Translations under genes and position numbers: made by a program
The notes under the pieces: model-generated
The model's input: only the letters and a program-made list of their open reading frames with translations
What the model was told of the DNA's origin: nothing
The model's database searches: none
Origin: Niveispirillum sp. SYP-B3756
GTDB taxonomy: Bacteria; Pseudomonadota; Alphaproteobacteria; Azospirillales; Azospirillaceae
Assembly (NCBI RefSeq): GCF_009495745.1
Contig: NZ_WIDQ01000018.1
Span: forward strand, 27,741 to 91,740
Direction of reading: 5' to 3'
DNA length: 64,000 bases
Part shown: positions 51,617 to 59,720 of the stretch, piece by piece
Position numbering within the stretch: position 1 is the first letter of the stretch
How the letters are laid out: every line of letters starts with the position of its first letter

Positions 51617-51648
51617 GCGTTGCCGGCGGCCTGTCCCGCCGGCAACGC
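51617..51648 (+). terminator. Hairpin between sugar porter and LacI gene
   Basis: GCGTTGCCGGCGG pairs perfectly with CCGCCGGCAACGC around a 6-base loop. No U-tract follows, so it may act as an attenuator or protect the upstream mRNA rather than end transcription. Confidence 0.5.
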
Positions 51649-51683
51649 GCCCCCTAATGAAAGCGCCCCTGTCGGAGAGATGC

Positions 51684-52730
51684 ATGGCCCCGCCCCGCAC
51701 CCGCAAACCCACCATCAATGATGTGGCCGATCTGGCCGGCGTGTCGATCAAGACCGTATCGCGGGTGATGAACAAGGAGCCGAACGTCCGCGACGCGGTG
51801 CGGGAAAAGGTGATGGCGGCTGTCACCCAACTTGGCTATCAGCCCAGCATGTCGGCCCGCTCCCTGGCCGGCGAACGCTCCTTCCTGATCGGCCTGTTCT
51901 ATGGCGATACCGGCGGCCAATATACCCACGATATCCAGTTGGGCATGTTGAACCGCTGCCGGCTGGCCGGATACCATCTGCTGGTCGAGGAAATCGACTA
52001 TAAGGCCCAGGACGTGGCCGACCGGGCGGGGATGCTGGTCAATCAGGTCCGTATGGCCGGCGTGGTGCTGCTGCCGCCGGTAACGGACAATCCGATCATC
52101 CTGAATGTGCTGCAGCGCGCCGCCGTGCCCTATGTGCGCATCGCGCCCGACCGGGATATCGATACGTCCCCGATTGTGCGCATTGATGAATGGCAGGCCA
52201 CGCGCGATCTGGCGGACCATCTGCTGGCACTGGGCCATCGCCGCATCGGCTTCATCAAGGGTAAGCAGGCCCACGCCGCCACCCGCCTGCGCTATGCCGG
52301 TTTCTGCGAGGCGCTGGCCGATCGGGGGCTGGCCCCGGTGCCTGATCTGGTGGAACAGGGCGAATTTTCCTTTGAAACCGGTATGGAATGCGCCCTGCGC
52401 ATGTTGAGCCGGCCCGACCGCCCCACCGCCATTCTGGCCAGCAATGATGAAATGGCGGCCGGTGCCATTGCCGCCGCCCGCCAGCTTTCCATCGCTGTGC
52501 CGGAACAGCTTTCCATCGTCGGTTTCGACGATATGCCCATCGCCGCGCAGGTCTGGCCGCAACTGACCACCATTCATCAGCCGGTGACGGCGATGGCGGA
52601 AGCGGCGGCCGACATGCTGGTGGAACTGATCCGCCGCAAGGATGCCGGCGTGTGGGACAATCCCCTGCCCCACCGTCACCTTGACCATAAGCTGATCATC
52701 CGGGCGTCTACCGCCCCAGTCCCAAGCTGA
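51684..52730 (+). CDS. LacI-family regulator of the alpha-glucan cluster
   Basis: A 348-residue LacI protein. The N-terminal helix-turn-helix PTINDVADLAGVSIKTVSRVMNKEPNVRDAVREKVMAAVTQLGYQP includes the hinge (SMSARSLAGERS), and the sugar-binding domain follows (LIGLFYGDTGGQYTHDIQLG, ILASNDEMAAGAIAAARQLSIAVPEQLSIVGFDDMPIAAQVWPQLTTI). GGAG lies 6 bases before the ATG at 51684; an in-frame ATG at 51657 would add 9 residues. Likely sites are the paired ATACGTAT palindromes at 48246 and 48279. It probably represses in the absence of a maltose- or glucose-type inducer. Confidence 0.92.
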   Translation: MAPPRTRKPTINDVADLAGVSIKTVSRVMNKEPNVRDAVREKVMAAVTQLGYQPSMSARSLAGERSFLIGLFYGDTGGQYTHDIQLGMLNRCRLAGYHLLVEEIDYKAQDVADRAGMLVNQVRMAGVVLLPPVTDNPIILNVLQRAAVPYVRIAPDRDIDTSPIVRIDEWQATRDLADHLLALGHRRIGFIKGKQAHAATRLRYAGFCEALADRGLAPVPDLVEQGEFSFETGMECALRMLSRPDRPTAILASNDEMAAGAIAAARQLSIAVPEQLSIVGFDDMPIAAQVWPQLTTIHQPVTAMAEAAADMLVELIRRKDAGVWDNPLPHRHLDHKLIIRASTAPVPS

Positions 52731-52804
52731 ACCTTTACCCTCAGATGCCGGGCGCTCAACGCGCCAGCCCCGTCAACCGCCCCAGCCCTGCCAGGAAGCC
52801 AGAT

Positions 52805-53794
52805 ATGACCGACGGCACCGCGACCAACCAGGCCCCCTTCCTGATCGCCGATATCGGCGGCACCAATGCCCGTTTCGCCCTGGTGGGCGAAAATGGCGCG
52901 CCTTACGCCGAACAGGTGCTGCGCTGCGCCGATTACCCGACGCTGACCGATGCGGCCCGTTTCTATCTGCTGGAACAGAAACTGCCGGTGGCGCCCAAGG
53001 TGGCAGCCTTCGCCGTCGCCTCCCCCATCCTGGGCGACCTGATCCGCATGACCAATCTGGCCTGGGAATTCTCCATCAAGGGCGTACAGCACGATCTGGG
53101 GCTGAGCCATCTGGATGTGATTAATGATTTCACCGCCGTAGCCCTGGCCATCCCCGAACTGGGGGAGGAAGACAAGGTGCAAGTGGGCGACGGCGCGCCC
53201 GTGGCGGGCCATCCCATCGCCGTGCTGGGGCCCGGCAGCGGGTTAGGCGTTTCCGCCTTGGTGCCCGGCCACAATGGCCATTGGACGGCGTTGGCGACCG
53301 AGGGCGGCCATGTCACCATGCCCGCCATCACCGACCGCGAAAGTGCTGTGCTGGCGCAGTTACGCAAACAATATGAGCATGTCTCTGCCGAGCGCGTCGT
53401 CTGCGGTCCCGGTCTGGTGAACCTCTATGAGACGCTGGCCTTCCTGGAAGGGGTGGAGCCGAAGAAGCTGACAGCGGCGGAAATTTCCGACCGTGCCGTG
53501 GCTGGCCGCGATCAGGTTTGTGTCGAGGCGCTGGACATGTTCTGCGCCATGCTGGGTTCCGTGGCCGGCAATCTCACCTTGTCGGTGGGGGCACGCGGCG
53601 GGGTTTATATTGCCGGCGGCATCATCCCCCGTTTCCTGGGCTGGTTCAGCCACAGCCGCTTCCGCAAGCGCTTCGTGGAAAAGGGCCGGATGCGCGCCTT
53701 CCTGGGGCCGGTGCCCACCTATGTCGTCACCCACCCCTATCCGGCGTTTCTGGGCCTTGCCGCCAAGGTGCGCCGCGCGGCGCATGGGGGGTGA
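52805..53794 (+). CDS. glk: Glucokinase
   Basis: A 329-residue bacterial glucokinase that phosphorylates cytoplasmic glucose with ATP. Motifs: FLIADIGGTNARFALVG (phosphate-1), AFAVASPILGD, LDVINDFTAVALAIPEL with the catalytic Asp, LGPGSGLGVSALVPG, TEGGHVTM and YIAGGIIPRF. AGGAAG lies 8 bases before the ATG. It is 74 bases after the LacI gene and completes the cluster, feeding glucose 6-phosphate to central metabolism. Confidence 0.94.
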   Translation: MTDGTATNQAPFLIADIGGTNARFALVGENGAPYAEQVLRCADYPTLTDAARFYLLEQKLPVAPKVAAFAVASPILGDLIRMTNLAWEFSIKGVQHDLGLSHLDVINDFTAVALAIPELGEEDKVQVGDGAPVAGHPIAVLGPGSGLGVSALVPGHNGHWTALATEGGHVTMPAITDRESAVLAQLRKQYEHVSAERVVCGPGLVNLYETLAFLEGVEPKKLTAAEISDRAVAGRDQVCVEALDMFCAMLGSVAGNLTLSVGARGGVYIAGGIIPRFLGWFSHSRFRKRFVEKGRMRAFLGPVPTYVVTHPYPAFLGLAAKVRRAAHGG

Positions 53795-53800
53795 GGCTTT

Positions 53801-53839
53801 CCCCAGCGGCGGGCCCGTGTCACCGGCCTGCCGCTGGGG
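53801..53839. terminator. Terminator between glk and the antitoxin gene
   Basis: CCCCAGCGGC pairs with GCCGCTGGGG (53801-53810 with 53830-53839), followed by GTTTC. It sits between convergent genes. Confidence 0.65.
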
Positions 53840-53842
53840 GTT

Positions 53843-54139
53843 TCAGGAACGGGGGGTAAAGGACAAGTGCAGGTTCAGTGCCTTGGCCACCGCCATCAAG
53901 GTGGACAGGGTGGGATTGCCCTCCTCCCCCAATGCCTTGTAAAGGCCCTCGCGGGAAACACCTGTATCGCGGGACAATTGCATCATGCCATGGGCACGGG
54001 CAGCAACCCCCAGCGCCCGCACCATGAAAGCCGGATCATCCTCTTCCGCCGCCGCATCCAGAAAGGCGGCTATGTCCTCGGCAGTTTGAAGATGCTCCGC
54101 CGGATCGAAAAGAGCGGTTTGGGTAAATTGGTCAGCCAT
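53843..54139 (-). CDS. Antitoxin, HTH-type (HigA-like addiction module antidote)
   Basis: A 98-residue antitoxin of the putative addiction-module antidote family. The N-terminal TAEDIAAFLDAAAEEDDPAFMVRALGVAARAHGMMQLSRDTG leads into the helix-turn-helix VSREGLYKALGEEGNPTLSTLMAVAKALNLHL. It should neutralise the toxin encoded just upstream and bind the operon operator. Its start overlaps the toxin's end by 8 bases; the order toxin-antitoxin is that of higBA. Confidence 0.9.
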   Translation of the reverse strand: MADQFTQTALFDPAEHLQTAEDIAAFLDAAAEEDDPAFMVRALGVAARAHGMMQLSRDTGVSREGLYKALGEEGNPTLSTLMAVAKALNLHLSFTPRS

Positions 54140-54458
54140 TGGGTTTCTCCGTCAGCTCATCGGGCAGATCGGCAGCCAATCTGCGTGCTTTCGCAATGTC
54201 CCTGTCTTGGGTCGTCTTGTCCCCACCCGCCAGCAATATGACAAGAACGCCGCCCCGCTGGGTAAGATAGACCCGATAGCCGGGGCCATAATCAATCCGC
54301 AATTCGGCGATGCCGCCCCCAACGGATTTGACATCGCCAGCATTACCTTCTGCCAGTCGGGCCAGACGGACAAGGATTCTGGCTCTCGCCTGCCTGTCAC
54401 GTAAACCATCAAGCCAGTCCGTGAATGCCAAGGTTTTGCGAACCGTGACCATGATCAT
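54132..54458 (-). CDS. Toxin, RelE/HigB-like (phage-derived Gp49-like family)
   Basis: A 108-residue RelE-superfamily toxin, predicted ribosome-dependent mRNA interferase. FTDWLDGLRDRQARARILVRLARLAEGNAGDVKSVGGGIAELRIDYGPGYRVYLTQRGGVLVILLAGGDKTTQDRDIAKARRLA carries the catalytic-type basic and aromatic residues (R in ELRIDYGPGYRVY, K in GGDKTTQ). ATG at 54458 or 54452. A palindromic operator lies right upstream. Confidence 0.9.
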   Translation of the reverse strand: MIMVTVRKTLAFTDWLDGLRDRQARARILVRLARLAEGNAGDVKSVGGGIAELRIDYGPGYRVYLTQRGGVLVILLAGGDKTTQDRDIAKARRLAADLPDELTEKPNG

Positions 54459-54460
54459 TT

Positions 54461-54478
54461 TGTAAACTATAGTTCACA
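54461..54478. promoter_or_regulatory. Operator of the toxin-antitoxin pair
   Basis: TGTAAACTATAGTTCACA is an 18-base palindrome with one mismatched pair, 2 bases upstream of the toxin ATG. It overlaps a TATAGT -10-like sequence and is the likely autoregulatory site for the antitoxin or complex. Confidence 0.6.
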
Positions 54479-54502
54479 AAAAAGCAAGTTCACCTATGCC
54501 CT

Positions 54503-55654
54503 TCACCCCAACACCCCCATCGACAGGATGAACAGCAAAAACAGCGTGCTGGTGATAGCGGTGATGAGCAACAGGGCGAAGGTGCGCCACAAAGCGCTGC
54601 CCACCCCCAGGGCATAGGTGCCCTTCAGGTGGAAGAACATATGCACGGGCGGGGCCAGCAGCAGAATATTCGTCAGGCTGGAGGCCCAACCGCTGTTGCT
54701 TTTCAACAATAGCGACAGCACAATGAACAGCAGTGACATGAAGGACAGTGAATAAAGCGCGAAGATGGCATGGTCATACATGACCACATCGCGGCGCCAG
54801 AAGAACAACAGCCAAAGAAATGGCAGCGAGATCGGGATCAGTATCCAGGAGAATTTATAGGCCGTATTCTGCAGCTTGTAGAGCAGCAGGTCCGGATTCT
54901 CCAGCTTGTGCTTGATCTTGGCTTCAAGCGCCGGGTTGCCGATATTCAGATTGGCATTCTTGCTCAAGACCTGGCCCAGCTGCGTGTTCCGGTCCACTGC
55001 CTCGGCGTCCTGCGCGGCTGGGCCAGCCGTCGCCGATACCGTCTGTTTTACCGCATCCAGGGCCGTCTGGGCGTCAGCCACATCCGCCTGTGCCTTGTCC
55101 TGGGCCTGCTTTGCCGATGCCACATCGCCACCGGCAGCTTCCACCTCTGCCAGTTTCACGGTGGCGGCGTCCAGCTTAGCCCTGGCATCGACTAATTCCT
55201 CTTCCAGGCTGGCCAGGGCAGTGGCGACACCCTTGTTATCCGCCGCCACCCCGCCTTCCGGCAGCTTGGCAACGCCGGCCAGTGAAAACACCATGAACAT
55301 CATGAAGACGGTGAACAGGAACAGGGCCAGCGGGGAGACATAGCGGACCCGGTGGCCCATGATGTAATCCCGCGTCAGCCGGCCCGGCCATAGGATCAGG
55401 GCGGGCAGCGTGTGCCAGACCTTGCCGTCGAAATGCAGGATGCCGTGGAAAAATTCCTCCACAATATGCAGCATGGAGCGGTGGACATGCCCCACCTGCC
55501 CGCAGGCATGACAGAAGCTGCCGACCAGGGCAGTGCCGCAATTGGCACAGGCACCATGGCCATGCCCCTTACCATGGGCCTGATCAGGCTCCAGCACTGA
55601 CGCCGCCAGCCCGGCGGTCGCCATGGCGCCCACCGCTTCCAGTTCCTCACTCAT
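54503..55654 (-). CDS. DUF3667-type membrane protein with zinc ribbon and coiled coil
   Basis: A 383-residue membrane protein. A His-rich N-terminus (DQAHGKGHGHGAC) leads to a four-Cys ribbon, CANCGTALVGSFCHACGQ (about residues 36-53). Then comes the DUF3667-like segment LHIVEEFFHGILHFDGKVWHTLPALILWPGRLTRDYIMGHRVRYVSPLALFLF with its first span. Residues about 140-235 are Ala/Glu/Lys-rich coiled coil, and four more spans follow (WILIPISLPFLWLLFFW, AIFALYSLSFMSLLFIVLSLLL). Function unknown; the family may handle a metal or redox signal at the membrane. The inserted coiled coil is longer than I expect for the family. Confidence 0.75.
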   Translation of the reverse strand: MSEELEAVGAMATAGLAASVLEPDQAHGKGHGHGACANCGTALVGSFCHACGQVGHVHRSMLHIVEEFFHGILHFDGKVWHTLPALILWPGRLTRDYIMGHRVRYVSPLALFLFTVFMMFMVFSLAGVAKLPEGGVAADNKGVATALASLEEELVDARAKLDAATVKLAEVEAAGGDVASAKQAQDKAQADVADAQTALDAVKQTVSATAGPAAQDAEAVDRNTQLGQVLSKNANLNIGNPALEAKIKHKLENPDLLLYKLQNTAYKFSWILIPISLPFLWLLFFWRRDVVMYDHAIFALYSLSFMSLLFIVLSLLLKSNSGWASSLTNILLLAPPVHMFFHLKGTYALGVGSALWRTFALLLITAITSTLFLLFILSMGVLG

Positions 55655-55873
55655 GCTATCCCCCGATAACCCCTACAACGGAAGGTGCCAGTGCGGCCGC
55701 CCCGCTTTCAAGCGCTTCCTTGGGAGAAGCGCGGCGCTTGCGCAATTTTCCCCAGGAAGGGCGATGGTTTGCGATGGGGACAGGGCTGTTTCCCGGCGAT
55801 ATCGCAGGGAAATTGCCGCCCGATGGGGCTATGATTCCGCTCCCTGCTCCCCAAACGGATGGCTTTGCGAACC

Positions 55874-57043
55874 ATGTCCTTCTTCGCCCCGCTGCGTCCG
55901 CAGCCCGCCGATGCGCTGCTCGCCCTGATCGGGCTCTATCGTGACGATCCGCGCCCGCAGAAGCTGGATCTGGGGGTTGGCGTCTATCGTGACGATGACG
56001 GTCGTACCCCCGTCATGCGATCGGTAAAGGAAGCAGAACGCCGCCTGCTGGAAAGCCAGGACAGCAAATCCTATCTGGGACCGGAGGGCAATGTCGCCTT
56101 CACCCGCCACATGGCCAGGCTTGCCTTTGGCACGGCGGTGGATGGTGCCCGGCTGACCGGCGTGCAGACGCCGGGCGGCACCGGCGCGTTGCGGCTGGCG
56201 GCGGAGCTGATCGCCGCATCCCGCCCCGGTGCCCGCGTCTTTGTTGGCACGCCCACCTGGCCCAACCATCCGCCGGTCATGGGGGCCGCCGGGTTGAAGG
56301 TGGAGACGTTCCGCCATTTCGACGTGGCCAGCCAGCGCCTGTGCTTTGATGAGATGATGGCGGCTCTGGACAAGGCGGCGGCCGGCGATGTGGTGCTGCT
56401 GCATGGTTGCTGCCACAACCCCACCGGGGCCGACCTGAACCTGGAGCAATGGGCGGCGGTGGCCGAGCTGATGCAGGCGCGCGGCCTGTTCCCCCTGCTG
56501 GATCTGGCCTATCAGGGGCTGGGCCAGGGGATGGAAGAGGATGCGGCCGGTGTGCGGCTGGTGCTGCAGCGCTGCCCGGAGGCGCTGGTCGCCTATTCCT
56601 GCGACAAGAATTTCGGCGTCTACCGGGAACGGGTGGGTGCCCTGTTCGCCCAGGTAGCCGATGCCGCCGATGCCGAGCGGGTGAATTCCAACATGCTGCT
56701 GCTGGCCCGCGCCAACTGGTCCATGCCGCCCGACCATGGCGCCGCCGCCATCGCCCTGTTGCTGGACGATCCGGCCCTGACCGCCGACTGGAAGGTGGAG
56801 CTGGACCAGATGCGCGACCGGCTGCGCGCCGTGCGCCGGGCGCTGGCCGGCCATGGCGGGGCGCTGGCCCATGTCAATGAACAGCACGGCATGTTCAGCC
56901 TGCTGCCCTTGTCGCCGCCGGTGGTGGCCCGGCTGCGCACCGAACATGCCGTCTATATGGCCGGTTCGGGTCGCATCAACATTGCCGGGCTGACGGTGGA
57001 AACCGCCAGCCGCTTTGCCCAGGCCGTGGCGGCCTGCGTCTGA
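55874..57043 (+). CDS. Aromatic/aspartate aminotransferase (class I, PLP)
   Basis: A 389-residue aminotransferase of the AspC/TyrB subgroup (MSFFAPLRPQPADALLALIGLYRDDPRPQKLDLGVGVYRDDDGRTPVM). GGTGALRLAAELI, NPTGADLNLEQW and LLDLAYQGLGQG match; the PLP lysine is in YSCDKNFGVYRERVGAL and the substrate Arg in AGSGRINIAGL. It exchanges amino groups between aromatic amino acids or aspartate and 2-oxoglutarate. An in-frame ATG at 55859 would add 5 residues. A terminator follows. Confidence 0.92.
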   Translation: MSFFAPLRPQPADALLALIGLYRDDPRPQKLDLGVGVYRDDDGRTPVMRSVKEAERRLLESQDSKSYLGPEGNVAFTRHMARLAFGTAVDGARLTGVQTPGGTGALRLAAELIAASRPGARVFVGTPTWPNHPPVMGAAGLKVETFRHFDVASQRLCFDEMMAALDKAAAGDVVLLHGCCHNPTGADLNLEQWAAVAELMQARGLFPLLDLAYQGLGQGMEEDAAGVRLVLQRCPEALVAYSCDKNFGVYRERVGALFAQVADAADAERVNSNMLLLARANWSMPPDHGAAAIALLLDDPALTADWKVELDQMRDRLRAVRRALAGHGGALAHVNEQHGMFSLLPLSPPVVARLRTEHAVYMAGSGRINIAGLTVETASRFAQAVAACV

Positions 57044-57052
57044 GCTTTAACA

Positions 57053-57083
57053 GGGGGCCGCCGAATTGCGGCCCCCTTCTTTC
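57053..57083 (+). terminator. Terminator of the aminotransferase gene
   Basis: GGGGGCCGC-CGAATT-GCGGCCCCC (57053-57076) followed by TTCTTTCT. It lies between convergent genes. Confidence 0.8.
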
Positions 57084-57089
57084 TGATCG

Positions 57090-58451
57090 TTACGGCGCAA
57101 AGCCGGCACGGGGATCATGCCCACCCGGCTGCACCGGCAGCGGTACGGGGAAAGCGCTGACCACATCCGCCCAGGAGACGAACTTGAAATTGGTGGAGGC
57201 GGGTTTGCCGCTCATCCCGTTCAGATCGTCATTATAGCCATCCTGCACCATCAGCAGACCCTGCGGATATCCCGGCAGCACGAAAGAGACGATCTCCGCC
57301 CCGTCGCATTCCTGCACCCCATCCACGCCATTGGCGGCCTTGATGCGGAAGGAACCAAGATAGCGGTTATCCCCACCGCGTTCGAACACGGCGAACGTGT
57401 CATCCAGCCCGGCCCCATCCGGCTTGGGATGATCGCCATGGGCACTGCCCTGGCTGGAGACCACCAGATAGCCCTGACCATTGGCCCCGCGATACAGCGC
57501 CAGCCCTTCCACATCCCGCACCACCCGGCTGTCGGGATTGTTGAACGGGCTGTCGGTCGCCCCGCGGGTTTCATAGAAGGGCTTGTCGTCCGCCACACCG
57601 GTGGCAAGGTTCACCCGCCACAGGCCCACATCCTCCTGCCCGGCGAACAGGATCGACCGTTCCTCATCCACCACCAGCCCTTCGAATTGCGGCGACCATT
57701 CCTTGGCCGTCAGATCCTGGCCCTTGTGGCTATAGGGGAAATCCCAGGCGCGCACCCGTTCATGGCCGACGGTGCCGTCTTGTTTCACCACCAGCCGCTG
57801 CTGCACCAGCCGGCCTTCCTTGCGCTGGGCGACGATGGCATTGACCGTGTCGGTGGCCTTGTCATGCCAGAGCGTCAGGCCATAGGCGCTGTGCTGATCG
57901 GTAACAGGGTTTTCCACCTCCCCCGAACTGTCCGGCGCGCGGCGGGTGGGGAAGACCTGGCCCTGGGACAGGTCGGTGATATCGACCAGCGGGCCGCCTG
58001 GGGCCGCCGGATCGATGCGCCAGACGATCAGCCGGTCGCCGCCCCGGTCGCTGGCCACGGCGATATCGATGCGGCTGCCGTCCGGGCGCTTCAGCCCATA
58101 GGCGACGTCGACATTGTTGTAACGGCCATCGGCAATTGGATCGAGGCGCTGCACCAGCTTGCCCGACAGGTCATAGACGCGCAGGCCAGCATTCTTCACC
58201 GCGCCGATCACCAGGCTTTTGGCCGGATCAGCCGGGTTCAGCCAGAAGGCCGGGTCATCCGCATCGCCCTTATGTGCGTCATCGGGCTGACCGGGGGCCA
58301 CCTCCAGCACCGGCGCCACCTCTGCCACCGCCACCAGTCCGGCCTGCGCTGTACTGGCGGACGGTGCCGGGGGCGCCTCCGCTTTCTTTTCCGGTGAACA
58401 GGCGGACAGCAACAGCAGCGCCGTCAACAGGGCGGCGGAGGGGGCCTTCAT
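57090..58451 (-). CDS. Beta-propeller phytase, lipoprotein
   Basis: A 453-residue phytase that releases phosphate from phytate with calcium. The lipobox LLLLSACSPE anchors it to a membrane. The propeller begins with the family signature DDPAFWLNPADPAKSLVIGAVKNAGLRVYDLSG, with later RYNNVDVAYGL, DIAVASDRGGDRL, QFEGLVVDEERSILFAGQEDVGLWR and VVSSQGSAHGDHPKPDG. Start at 58451 is preceded by AAGGAG. It likely gives phosphate outside the cytoplasm; no Pho box was looked for successfully. Confidence 0.9.
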   Translation of the reverse strand: MKAPSAALLTALLLLSACSPEKKAEAPPAPSASTAQAGLVAVAEVAPVLEVAPGQPDDAHKGDADDPAFWLNPADPAKSLVIGAVKNAGLRVYDLSGKLVQRLDPIADGRYNNVDVAYGLKRPDGSRIDIAVASDRGGDRLIVWRIDPAAPGGPLVDITDLSQGQVFPTRRAPDSSGEVENPVTDQHSAYGLTLWHDKATDTVNAIVAQRKEGRLVQQRLVVKQDGTVGHERVRAWDFPYSHKGQDLTAKEWSPQFEGLVVDEERSILFAGQEDVGLWRVNLATGVADDKPFYETRGATDSPFNNPDSRVVRDVEGLALYRGANGQGYLVVSSQGSAHGDHPKPDGAGLDDTFAVFERGGDNRYLGSFRIKAANGVDGVQECDGAEIVSFVLPGYPQGLLMVQDGYNDDLNGMSGKPASTNFKFVSWADVVSAFPVPLPVQPGGHDPRAGFAP

Positions 58452-58570
58452 CGTCAACTCCTTGGTCTCATGCGATTCTGGATGGCGGGCATCCTGGCGG
58501 GACCAGCCTGAACGCGGCCTGAACGGCAAAGCCAAGAGCTATCACAGGGATCAAGACAGTTTCGTGAACA

Positions 58571-58604
58571 CAAAACCCCCGTGGCTTATGCCACGGGGGT
58601 TTTG
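58571..58604 (-). terminator. Terminator of the Ohr gene
   Basis: CAAAACCCCCGTGGC-TTAT-GCCACGGGGGTTTTG is a perfect 15-bp stem ending in TTTTG on either strand, 18 bases after the Ohr stop. Confidence 0.85.
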
Positions 58605-58622
58605 CGGGGCAGCAAGACTGGA

Positions 58623-59042
58623 TCAGACCAGCTTGGTGGCCACATTGATATTGCCACGGGTGGCGTGGCTGTAGGGGCAAACCTTGTGGGCGCGGGTCAC
58701 CAGATCCTCCGCCGCAGCGGCATCCAGGCCCGGCAGGCTGACATTCAGCGTCACATCCAGGCCGAACCCTTCGCCATCATCACGCGGGCCGATGCCGACA
58801 TTGGCGGTGACGGAGACATCGGCCGGCACGGCGATCTTGTCACGCCCGCCAACAAATTTCAGCGCGCCGATGAAACAGGCCGAATAACCGGCGGCGAACA
58901 ACTGTTCCGGATTGGTGGCACCACCGGCCCCGCCGAGCGCCTTGGGGGCGGCCAGCGCCACATCCAGCAGGCCGTCGTCCGAGGTGGCGCGGCCATCACG
59001 GCCACCGGTTGCCTTGGCCGTTGCGGTATAAAGGATCTTCAT
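58623..59042 (-). CDS. ohr: Organic hydroperoxide resistance protein (Ohr/OsmC family)
   Basis: A 139-residue Ohr thiol peroxidase that reduces organic and fatty-acid hydroperoxides with lipoylated proteins. Start KILYTATAKATGGRDGRATSDDGLLDV is typical. The two redox cysteines are in FAAGYSACFIGAL (near 56) and HKVCPYSHATRGN (near 121), with the ATNPEQLFAAG segment of the Ohr branch. It is divergent from a MarR/OhrR regulator, the classic arrangement. Confidence 0.94.
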   Translation of the reverse strand: MKILYTATAKATGGRDGRATSDDGLLDVALAAPKALGGAGGATNPEQLFAAGYSACFIGALKFVGGRDKIAVPADVSVTANVGIGPRDDGEGFGLDVTLNVSLPGLDAAAAEDLVTRAHKVCPYSHATRGNINVATKLV

Positions 59043-59116
59043 GATGACATCTCCTGGTCTGTCTTGTTTCGGTTAAGGGTGGGACCGCCGCAGCGCGCCC
59101 CGTTTGATGGGATATA

Positions 59117-59175
59117 GATCGCACGATAATTGATCGCTCGCAAGGATTTTGATCGGACGCAAATAGATCGCTTGC
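59117..59175. promoter_or_regulatory. Tandem 25-base repeats between ohr and ohrR (candidate OhrR operators)
   Basis: Two 25-base units (59117-59141 and 59151-59175) match at 20 positions and repeat with a 34-base period. Each holds two GATCG boxes 15 bases apart. They occupy the divergent promoter and probably bind OhrR; they are direct repeats rather than the AT-rich palindrome known from other OhrR. Confidence 0.5.
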
Positions 59176-59259
59176 TATGCGTTTTTGATGCTGGTGCCGC
59201 TTTGCCGGCAGGCGTGTTATGGTCGGCTTGACCAGACGAGCCTTGAAACGACCCATCCC

Positions 59260-59718
59260 ATGGAAAACGACGCCCGCGACCCTTTGTTGCTGTCGGAGCA
59301 GCTTTGCTTCTCGCTCTATTCGGCGTCCCACGCCATGACGCGGGCCTATCGCCCCCGGCTTGATGCGCTGGGCCTGACCTATCCGCAATATCTGGTGATG
59401 CTGGTACTGTGGGAGGGGGACGGGCTGCCGGTGCGGGCATTGGGGGAGCGGCTGGGGCTGGACAGCGCCACCCTGACCCCCTTGCTGAAGCGGCTGGAGG
59501 CACAGGGCATCGTCACCCGCCGGCGGGACACCGCCGATGAACGGGTGGTGCGCATCGACCTGACCGAAGAAGGCCGCACCATGCGGGAAAAGGCCCGCCG
59601 CATCCCGCTGGAAATCGGCCATGCCACCGGCATGGACCTGCCCGATATTGTGGAACTGCGCAGCACGTTGAAGCGGCTGGCGGCGGCGTTGGAGCAATCC
59701 AGCGCGGGCAAGGGGTAA
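59260..59718 (+). CDS. ohrR: MarR-family regulator OhrR
   Basis: A 152-residue MarR protein. The peroxide-sensing Cys is in LSEQLCFSLYSASHAMTR (near residue 16), as in OhrR. Winged helix-turn-helix: LTYPQYLVMLVLWEGDGLPVRALGERLGLDSATLTPLLKRLEAQGIVTRRRDTADERVVRIDLTEEG. It should repress ohr and itself until oxidised by organic peroxide. The ATG at 59260 gives the family-standard N-terminus; the open frame upstream to 59185 is in the promoter. No second Cys is seen, so it is probably a one-Cys type. Confidence 0.92.
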   Translation: MENDARDPLLLSEQLCFSLYSASHAMTRAYRPRLDALGLTYPQYLVMLVLWEGDGLPVRALGERLGLDSATLTPLLKRLEAQGIVTRRRDTADERVVRIDLTEEGRTMREKARRIPLEIGHATGMDLPDIVELRSTLKRLAAALEQSSAGKG

Positions 59719-59720
59719 GG

